Assembly (NCBI GenBank): GCA_015478945.1
Contig: JABUQX010060032.1
Span: 30,001-47,500 of the forward strand
Direction: 5' to 3'
DNA: 17,500 bases
DNA from: Trachelipus rathkii
Lineage: Eukaryota; Arthropoda; Malacostraca; Isopoda; Trachelipodidae
The notes under the pieces were generated by a model, which was not told where the DNA came from, ran no database searches, and was given only the letters and a program-made list of their open reading frames with translations. The translations under genes and the position numbers were made by a program. Shown here piece by piece: positions 10,621 to 17,500 of the stretch. Positions within the stretch are counted from its first letter, which is position 1. Each line of letters begins with the position of its first letter.

Positions 10621-10905
10621 AAAGTAATATATAAATAAGTTTTTTGAATAAAATATCATGGTAAAGTGTAATAGTTTACTGATTTTAAAGCAGTAAATCA
10701 ATAAATCAGCAATTAAGCCACCCTTCCCTCTACTCCCCTACCCACCCACCCTTCCATGATCTATTGATCTATTAATCTATTGATTTAAGTCATATTTCGA
10801 ATATCATTTTGGATAAATATAACATAAAAATAAGTTCTTTACATACTGACCAACGAATATATGCTAACGTAACAAAGTTTTAGCATCAATAAAGCTAACA
10901 TATCA
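10621..10905 (+). repeat. One Q copy and the last plus-strand S fragment
   Basis: A Q unit at 10678-10795: cagtaaatcaataaatcag octamers, a C-rich core with several CCC runs at 10726-10754, tctattga octamers, and atttaagtcatatttc. A short S start follows ('cgaatatatgctaacgtaac', from about 10854). The same order in reverse is found at 11000-12290. Confidence 0.7.
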
Positions 10906-10990
10906 TAACCACTTATAATTATATTTAATATATCATATCATATATCATAATTATATTTCATATGAGAGACACTTTGATGAAGGTAGTTTC
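10906..10990. other. AT-rich hinge where satellite orientation reverses
   Basis: Short AT-rich linker with internal mirrored phrases: 'cataattatattt' is repeated and 'atatatcatatcatatatc' reads nearly the same in both directions. Plus-strand S and Q lie to the left and minus-strand S and Q to the right, so this is the centre of a second inverted repeat. It is AT-rich, unlike the GC-rich hinge at 3286-3388. Confidence 0.55.
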
Positions 10991-12290
10991 AATTCATAGT
11001 TCAAGATGCTGGTATCTTTGATAGATTGGTCACTTTGTTAAGGGATTTTGTTAGATAATACTGCTCTAGCTGTTGCTGATATGATGGAAAAGTGGGGATA
11101 CATTGAGCTTTGTATGTCCTGTTAGCTACTTTACCTTTGATAAGCAACGAACTTTGTGAATGGTAGCAGATTATTCATACGTGAGGTATGTTAGGTTTGT
11201 AGTTGTACATTATATTCTTAGTTCAGGTTATGATATGTTAGCTTTATTGATGTGAAAATTTTGTTACCTTAGAATATATTCATTGGTCTGTATGATAATT
11301 TAAGGTAAGTTATGATAAATTTTTGTATAAATATTACATAACGTTAAGGTAAAAATAACAATGATATGTTACAGATATGTTTGAAAAAGTGTTAATAGGT
11401 TACGTTCTGTATGCAATGTTAGTTACTTTACTGTTGTTAAGTATCTACTTGTTAATGTCGGCTGTTAGTTATATCTGCGTAGGTGATGTGTACGTTATGT
11501 CGTTGTACATTATATTCTTAGTTCAGGCTATGATATGTTAGCGTTATTTATGTTAAAACTTTGTTACGTTATCATATATTCGTTAGTCAGTATATAAAGA
11601 ACTTATTTTTATGTTATGTTTATCCAAAATGATATTCGAAATATGACTTGAATCAATAGATCTATAGATCATAGAAGGGTCTGTGGGGAGGGGAGTGGAG
11701 GGGCTGGTGATTTGATTTACTGATTTATTGATTTACTGATATAAAATCAGTAAACTATACACTTTCTGATGATATTTTATTCAAAAGAATTTATTTTTAT
11801 GTTATGTTTGAATAAAACTTTGCTATTTTTATGTTATACTTGGATAAAACTTTGTTATGTTTGCAATTATTCGTTTGGGATTATGATAGTTAAGTAAGGT
11901 TATGATGAATTTTTGTTAAATATTACTATGTTAATATATAAAACTTTATTACGTTAGCATATATTCGTTGATCAGTATGATAATTAAACAGGGTTATGCT
12001 AAAGTTTTGTTAAATATTACCATGTTAATGTAAAATTAACATTGATATGTTAGAGATATGCTTGAAAAAAGTGTGAATAGGTTACGTTTTGTACGCTGTT
12101 AGTTACTTTACTGTTGTTAAGTATGGAACTTTGTTAATTTAGTAGTTTATTAGCACTTAAAGTGTGTTAGGTTTGTCGTTGTGCATTATATTCTTAGTTC
12201 AGGTTATGCTATGTTAGCTTTATTAATGTGAAAACTTTGTTACGTTAGCATATATTCTTTGGTTAGTATATAAAGAACTCTACCTGAGTT
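10991..12290 (-). repeat. Satellite S, minus orientation, with one inverted Q copy
   Basis: About four reverse-complement S monomers, with landmarks 'ttctta-gttcagg' near 11217, 11516 and 12190, and 'ggttacgtt' near 11398 and 12079. A single Q unit sits at 11640-11765, with a G-rich core at 11677-11703 and octamers tttactgatttattgatttac. The first 150 bp are poorly matched. The mirrored S-Q-S order compared with 9551-10905 shows the two sides form an inverted repeat around the hinge. Confidence 0.75.
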
Positions 12291-12449
12291 TATAACTCAA
12301 GGAATAGCATCGGAAACCAGGGTTAGCACGAAAAAAATCAAATGATTTAATTAAACTAATTTTTTTTTTACATGATTTTTTGATTTTTTGATTTTTTAGG
12401 CAAATTTTTTTTTCTAAATTAATAATAATTATTCCTAGTTATCACCTGA

Positions 12450-12494
12450 TTAATGATAAGTATATTAATGATAAGTATATTAATGATAAGTAAA
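12450..12494. repeat. 15-bp tandem repeat, three units
   Basis: ttaatgataagtata in three consecutive copies; the third ends taaa. Confidence 0.85.
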
Positions 12495-12687
12495 TTCATC
12501 AATGTACTTTCAAATCATTTTCAATAAAGAAATAATAAAATTACAGAACTCAGATATTATACAGTATTTATATAATTTAAATAACTTATTTAAACTAACT
12601 AATAGTCATATTTACTAAACTTATTATTAATTTGGTAATAATTAGGATTATTTACTAGTTTTATAAAAATAATAAAAAAAAGCAATG

Positions 12688-12759
<72 letters not shown>
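12688..12759. repeat. Pure A run, 72 bases
   Basis: Uninterrupted A, flanked by 'gcaatg' and 'tggattttttttt'. The poly-Phe frames on the minus strand are translations of this run. Confidence 0.9.
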
Positions 12760-12762
<3 letters not shown>

Positions 12763-12808
12763 ATTTTTTTTTAAAAAGATGACAAAAATTACCAACCTTT
12801 TCGGAAAC

Positions 12809-12918
12809 CATTGAGCAGAGAAATAGTTTTCTAGATGTTCAGGGATCAAGAGTCTCGGGGCTAGAAGGAAGAAGATGCTGGTCCAACTTACAGGGTGAAA
12901 GTCCTACCTGATAGATGG
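12809..12918. other. Unclassified single-copy-like stretch
   Basis: About 110 bp of balanced composition between the short hAT-like element and a TA tract. No repeat match inside the window and no convincing coding frame. Confidence 0.4.
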
Positions 12919-13095
12919 TAATTATTATATACTTTATATATATATATATTATATTATATATTATATTATATAAATATAATATATATATTATATTATATAT
13001 ATATATTATATAATATATTTATATATTATATATATAGTATATATATATATAGTATATATATTATAATATCAATTATATATATATATAGTATCAAC
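12919..13095. repeat. (TA)n-rich microsatellite, interrupted
   Basis: TA repeat with tatatta and atatagt interruptions. Confidence 0.85.
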
Positions 13096-13566
13096 CCGCA
13101 TCGCCGAGTCACAAAGGTGTTTCCTTCAAGAACTTTGGAACAATTGCGATTCATGCCCCGTATTCGGCTATTAACTCGCATTCTCTGCTATCAAATCACC
13201 CTATATGGATACAAATTTTAAAATTTTAGATTTTTTTTAATATGAGCCGAATCTCCATTTGTTGGAATCTTATGTATATATGGCACCCCAAGAACCTAAG
13301 TGTAAATTGAAAATTTACTTTCCTGATAATATATAATTATTGAAGTGAAATTTCGCATTTGCAAATGCTTTTTCTGAAATGTCATATTTTTATACATTAC
13401 TTAGTGTTTATTTATTTATTTTATATTTCGAAATTGTAAGTTTATTAGTTTTTTCATTCTACTTTAGCCTTGGAATGGGTAGAAGATTATGATCACACGA
13501 AACTGTCGCGCATATAGATTTTAGTTAGTTAAAAAATGTTTAGTTTGTGTTTTGGTCCTTTTAGTG
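13096..13566. other. Unclassified 470-bp stretch between TA tracts
   Basis: Mixed-composition DNA that matches none of the repeats in the window. I examined all frames by eye and saw stops throughout and no family motif. The left end ('acccgcatcgccgagtcac') is less AT-rich than the rest. It could be unique intergenic DNA or an unrecognised element. Confidence 0.4.
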
Positions 13567-13712
13567 TTATATATATATAATTTAAATATATATATATTAA
13601 AATTATATATATATTATATATATAATAATATATATATATATCATTATATATATATATATAAGTATATATAATTATATATATATTATACTATATATAATAT
13701 TACGTGTATACT
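13567..13712. repeat. (TA)n microsatellite at the 3' end of the LINE
   Basis: TA repeat adjoining the 3' end of the minus-strand LINE. Many LINEs end in short tandem repeats, so part of this tract may descend from the element's tail. That is inference. Confidence 0.85.
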
Positions 13713-13730
13713 ATTTTATATATTTTACAG

Positions 13731-16125
13731 TTGGTCACCACCACTTCACGGGAGAAGCCCGATTCAGGGAGGGGGAGTACACGAAAAATTGGCATCCGCT
13801 ACGGCAAAATTACGCAGGTGAGCACAGACGAAGCTTTAAGTTGAGGAGATTAATTCAGCAGGAAACACAGAAGTTGGAAGAGAGTTCCACAGAACATGAG
13901 GTGGCAGGAAGAAGGAAGCACCGCAGCGAAACAGCCTGGAGTTAACCAATATCTACGCAAAACTCGTGAGCAGACACAGCACCCCTTTGTGCTACGAGGG
14001 CGACGTAAAGTTGGTGGTACGCCGATGTGGTTAATTTTCCCTCGCGAGCACCTGCCGCTGCGGTAATTATAGAAAAGAGATAAAGCACCAACATTCGCCG
14101 CAAAGATAGAGGGTCAAGTGAAGTGAAATTACAGAAAGTTTTAAAGCTTTTGGCTTTGTACTCGACCCTGTCCAAGAAGCCGGGTGACCAGAGCCCCCCC
14201 AGATATTGGAACAGTACTCCATACAAGGCGGATGAGACCTTGTATAGCTGGAGTAACTGAGAAGGAGGAAAAATAGTTCGCAGTCTAAACAGAACTCCAG
14301 TTTCTTTGAAGCCGCCGTAGCAACCGTTGTGATGTGAGGTTTCCAAGACATTTTTTTGTTTATGTTGAGGCCAAGGTGTTTATATTGTCAACAGGGAAGG
14401 AGAGACCGTCGAAAGAGATAGCTGTGAGCATTATAGTTAGGTGTTTTGGAGAGGAGATTTGTAGAAGTTGGTTTTAAAGAGATTAAATTTCACAAGGTTG
14501 AGACGACTCCAATCGGAAATTCTATTCCAGATCGCGAGAGTAGAAACGGAAAGATTGAGACGAGAGGCAATTCTAGAAGTAAAGAGGGAGCAGAATTGAA
14601 TTGAGTTGAAGAGATGAAGGGTTGAGTCATCGGCATACATGAGTGGGATAGAGTTAGATGTGCAGGTGAGATCATTAATGAAAGGGTTAGAATAAAGTAG
14701 GAGTAAGACAGAACCTGAGGAACACCACTATGACAGAAAAAGAAGAAGAGTCGCGGTCCATCAACCACAGCCGATATTGGGCGACTTGAAAGAAAGTCAG
14801 ACATAAGTAAGCAAAAAGAGGAGGAACCCAAGGAGGGAGCTTGGAGAGCAGTGGACGCTGCCAAACCCGGTCAAATGCTTGGATATGTCAAGCGCCACCA
14901 CGCAAGTCTCCCGTAGTTTCGTAAGAAGCGGAACAACCAGAATCGGTTAAAATTAGGAAGTATATCACGCCAGGAGACCTTGACAGCCAGAAAGCCATAC
15001 TTTGCAGATCGGAAAGAAGAGAATGAGATCCAGATGGTCTAAAGTGAGAGTTGAGAAGGGCTTCAAAGATCTTATATAGAAATACAAGTGAGAAGCTATA
15101 GGGCGATAGTTAGAAGGATCAGAGCGCGCTTCCTTTATTTCGGAATAGGTTGGGACATGTGGATGCTTCACACTGAGGCGAAAGTGCTAGTATGTGAGAC
15201 AAGAATTGAATATAGTTCGAACGAGGGGGCGGGGTCAGCACGTAAGCACACTCTCTCAAAACTCGGGAGGAATGCCATCCGGGGCCACCCGCCTCCTAAC
15301 GTTCATAGATTTCAGGGAGCCTTTGCACCCGATCAAATGTAATCACGGGCAAAGACATAAAACAGAGGAAGAAGAAAGGAGGAGGAAGGAATGCCAGAAT
15401 CGTCCAGGGTTGAGTTAGAGAAAAATAGGAGGCCGAGAGATTGGCCTTTTTAGTTGGAGAGTTAGCGACGGAGCCATCAGATCGATTAAGAGGGGAAAGG
15501 CCGATTTACAGAAGTTGTTAGAGATGTTTTTTGGCAAGAGGCCAGAAAGATTTTATCAGTAGGAGAACCAAGGAGGTTTAGCGCATCTTTCGTTTGATGA
15601 AAGCCCGCTTTTGCTCGTCGAAGAGTATCCTGCAACGATTTTCTAGCTGAATGAAAAATTTAGCGAGAGTGATAGAAGAACGAAAATTTTTCCCTCCCGA
15701 ACGCCTCATGTCTTCATGCCTTGAATGGCCAGAGAATAATCAACGATCGAACCATGGATTATTGAGGAGAGAAAGATTTATTAGAAGAGGGAAGACCCTT
15801 GCTCATCCCATTAACGATTACAGCTCCCACCTTAGTGGCAGAAAGCCGAAGCGTCCAGAGGCCAAAGCAGTCCATTCCAATTATAGTTAGCGTAGAAGCG
15901 ACGCAAGGCCCCCAATCAGCCCGATCAAAGTGCCAGAAAAAAGCGCATAGCAGGATGGAGCTTTGGAGAGAAAGTAAATTAATTAAGAGATATAAGGTTG
16001 TAGTCAGATTTATACCAATGGGAGCGAAGGTGGTGTATTTAATAGAGAGAAGGATTAGTGGGAAACATAGTCGAGTGTGTTTCAAAGAATCTGGTTGGTC
16101 CTACAAGAGACATTGAGTCATACGA
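13731..16125 (-). mobile_element. Jockey-clade-like non-LTR retrotransposon (LINE), 5'-truncated
   Basis: About 2.4 kb on the minus strand, GC-balanced and clearly distinct from the flanking TA tracts. It carries the C-terminal tail of the endonuclease domain, the linker, the whole reverse-transcriptase domain and the C-terminal region of a Jockey/CR1-type element, followed by a short 3' end. The 5' end stops abruptly inside the endonuclease domain where the TA tract 16139-16310 begins, as expected of incomplete reverse transcription. No target duplication can be judged because both flanks are TA repeats. The 3' end contains gcttctcccgtgaag (inverted, 13745-13759). Family naming is from motif recognition and not from a search. 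Confidence 0.85.
13836..16120 (-). pseudogene. LINE reverse transcriptase pseudogene
   Basis: Read from 16120 downwards across frames. 'LVGPTR' and 'NPSLY' are the endonuclease tail (about 16030-16118). 'WHFDRADWG' and 'NPWFDR' (near 15750) are the linker typical of arthropod Jockey ORF2. 'NSTLDDSG' follows near 15405 and 'APDGIPPEF' near 15280. 'DPSNYRPIA' (15091-15123) opens the RT core. 'ALDISK' with the motif A Asp is at 14879-14899 (codon 14887-14889). 'FLSSRPISAVVDG' follows. 'SGVPQ' is motif B (14715-14729) and 'YADDSTLH' motif C (YADD 14626-14637). 'WKPHITT' is near 14340, 'RSHPPCMEYCSNIWGG' near 14200, and 'LWNSLPTSVFP' near 13880, with TAA at 13836-13838. All three catalytic Asp codons survive, but the reading frame is broken at least ten times, mostly by one-base indels, so no functional ORF2 is encoded. 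The start is missing. Confidence 0.85.
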
Positions 16126-16138
16126 TTTTGTGTCAGAT

Positions 16139-16270
16139 CGTATATATATATATAATATATATATATTATATATTATATATATTATATATATATATTATAT
16201 ATATATATATATAATATATATATATTATATAATAATAATATATATATATATTATTTATATTAATATATAT

Positions 16271-16310
<40 letters not shown>
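16139..16310. repeat. (TA)n microsatellite at the truncated 5' side of the LINE
   Basis: TA repeat with aataataat slips, starting right at the LINE truncation point. Confidence 0.9.
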
Positions 16311-16311
<1 letters not shown>

Positions 16312-16428
16312 AAATAAAAAGACAAACAGAAGCTTTTATATCATTTAATTAGGACGTTTCGAGTTTATCTAAACGTTTAATGAGCTAAAACATAAATTAA
16401 AATTACAGTAATATATGAGAAGTTAAAA
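16311..16428. other. AT-rich stretch with a possible Penelope-like element 3' remnant
   Basis: Low-GC DNA holding 'aggacgtttcgagttt' (16351-16366). Read on the minus strand this contains 'aactcgaaacgtcc', a phrase I associate with the hammerhead-bearing ends of Penelope-like elements. It lies 3' of the endonuclease fragment at 17005-17500 in the same orientation. The rest shows nothing recognisable. Confidence 0.35.
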
Positions 16429-16430
16429 TA

Positions 16431-16527
<97 letters not shown>

Positions 16528-16583
16528 TAATGATTAATAATAACAATAATTAATAATAATAATAACAATAATTAATAATTAAT

Positions 16584-16618
<35 letters not shown>

Positions 16619-16715
16619 TAATAATAATAATAATAATTAATAATAATAATAATATCAAATAATAATTAAATAATATTAATGATATAATAATACTAATAAT
16701 AATAATAGATTATCC
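16429..16715. repeat. (AAT)n microsatellite
   Basis: Pure AAT repeat to about 16524, then AAT with increasing interruptions (aacaat, attaat) to about 16715. The poly-Ile frame on the minus strand is its translation. Confidence 0.9.
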
Positions 16716-17004
16716 ACAATAATAAAGAACAAAAATAGTAAGAAAAATTTAAACAATTAAAATAAAATTATATTTAAAATATATTAACCTATATTATATT
16801 ACTGTTATTGACAGTCTCGGGAGGGAATGATACAAAAATAACAAAAACAACTGCTTATATACTAGAAGATTGGTTGGTTGTGTGTTGTACATTTTTTTTT
16901 TTTAAAAAAAATATAAATATAATATAATTTGGCACAATAGAGTTAATAAAACAAATTACAGTGATTAAAACGGGATTATTAAAGTAAATAAATTAAAACA
17001 AAAA
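16716..17004. other. AT-rich DNA without recognised features
   Basis: Low-complexity AT-rich sequence with short runs (t13 a8 near 16892-16911) and two tandem 'aaattaaaaca' units near 16991-17011. If the Penelope-like element is contiguous this is its 3' non-coding region; otherwise it is intergenic. Confidence 0.4.
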
Positions 17005-17500
17005 TTAAAACAAAAATAACTTAATTGAGGAGCAATCTGAGTTAAGTTGCGGCTTTGTACTATGTATAAACAAGCTCTCGAGAATCCTTCGTTCAAGTAA
17101 ACCTGACGCCGAAGACAATACCTTGAAGCTATCCTTTGAGATATCGTGACAGCTCTCTGAAGAGTGGGTCCTGATGGCAGAGTTTTCAGGTGAAGTTAAT
17201 GGTCTATTTGTTCTAAATGAAAGACCCAGATGCTTTGAAATCCTCAGCTGCAGTTGTAAGCCAGTCTGGCCTACCTAACGGGCTTGGCAGTCCGCACAAG
17301 AATAGGAATAAATAACTGAGGACCTCAAATGAGCCGGTAGAATATCTTTCATTCTGAAAAAACTATTACTTCTTCGTTTTGACAAGTATAAAACTAATTT
17401 TATAAGATGGAAAAATTTTAGAAAATTTTGATATTTGAATGTTTTTACGAGCCTCGGAGTGTTGGGACGAAGTAAGGAACTTATAGATGAAACTGCTTGC
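17005..17500 (-). pseudogene. Penelope-like element, GIY-YIG endonuclease fragment (runs off window)
   Basis: Minus-strand remnant of the C-terminal endonuclease of a Penelope-like retroelement. Reading from about 17390 down: 'SFFRMKDILPAHLRSS' (the FFR-KD-LP--LRS block before the nuclease), 'VIYSYSCADC' (the GIY strand plus the paired cysteines typical of this family), then 'AR*VGQT' where TAG (17276-17278) replaces the Tyr codon of YIG. 'RISKHLG' carries the catalytic Arg, followed by 'RPLTSPENSAIRTH', and 'ESLFIHSTKPQLN' carries the Glu and the usual C-terminal signature. The frame ends at TAA 17005-17007. One extra base in an A run (about 17221) shifts the frame. The reverse transcriptase would lie beyond the right edge. 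Upstream of 17410 the match is weak. The family is well supported by motif order; activity is excluded by the stop and the shift. Confidence 0.8.

Larger units (their letters stand above)
12318..12800. mobile_element. Short non-autonomous hAT-like element with 8-bp target duplication
   Basis: The 8-mer tcggaaac lies immediately before (12310-12317) and after (12801-12808) this stretch, the duplication length made by hAT elements. The left end reads cagggttagcacgaaaaaa, and the right end read inverted is aaaggttggtaattttt, an imperfect terminal repeat sharing ggtt-g. The interior is AT-rich with no coding sign, has tandem ttttttga units near 12375-12400, a 15-bp tandem repeat (12450-12494) and a 72-base A run. 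An origin unrelated to hAT, such as a retroposed poly-A insertion, is possible given the A run, but that run is internal to the duplication. Confidence 0.55.

Noticed and set aside
15088..16116. Plus-strand frames at 15088-15418, 15651-15890 and 15799-16116
   Set aside because: They are antisense shadows of the minus-strand LINE reverse transcriptase.

Overview
This window looks like repeat-dense, AT-rich nuclear DNA from an invertebrate, most likely an arthropod. I lean towards a decapod crustacean because the Jockey-type LINE reads very like crab, shrimp and crayfish copies I know; that attribution is from memory and not proven. I see no intact host protein-coding gene, tRNA, rRNA or CRISPR array. 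Every recognisable coding trace is a broken transposable-element gene: a hAT transposase (+), a Jockey-like LINE reverse transcriptase (-) and a Penelope-like element GIY-YIG endonuclease (-).

Layout. Positions 1-4370 hold a satellite (here called S, monomer about 290 bp), CA/TG microsatellites and A-rich or T-rich DNA. They form a higher-order repeat of about 1.17 kb that reads in one direction up to a GC-rich hairpin cluster (3286-3388) and in the opposite direction after it. Then come a second repeat, Q (4380-4760), with octamers around a G/C-rich core, and a block rich in perfect GC hairpins (4813-5530). A (TA)n tract (5531-5855) leads into a 2.2 kb hAT element (5856-8052) with 16-bp terminal inverted repeats. 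A second (TA)n tract follows (8053-8286), then an inverted, diverged copy of the hairpin block (8287-8930), inverted Q repeats (9090-9550) and S again (9550-12290). S flips orientation once more near 10,910-10,990. The stretch 3700-10900 is therefore a large degenerate palindrome in the order S- Q- hairpins TA [hAT] TA hairpins' Q+ S+, and another inverted pair lies to its right.

The right part (12300-17500) holds a short non-autonomous hAT-like element with an 8-bp target duplication (12318-12800), two small unclassified stretches, TA tracts, a 5'-truncated LINE (about 13731-16125, minus strand), an (AAT)n array, and the 3' part of a Penelope-like element running off the right edge (17005-17500, minus strand), with a possible degenerate hammerhead-type remnant 3' of it.

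Nothing here works as a pathway. The interest lies in the architecture: nested inversions of satellite plus hairpin modules, with transposons nested in TA tracts. Many single-base homopolymer differences between repeat copies, and many single-base frameshifts in the transposon genes, could be real decay or residual long-read error. The sequence alone does not separate the two.
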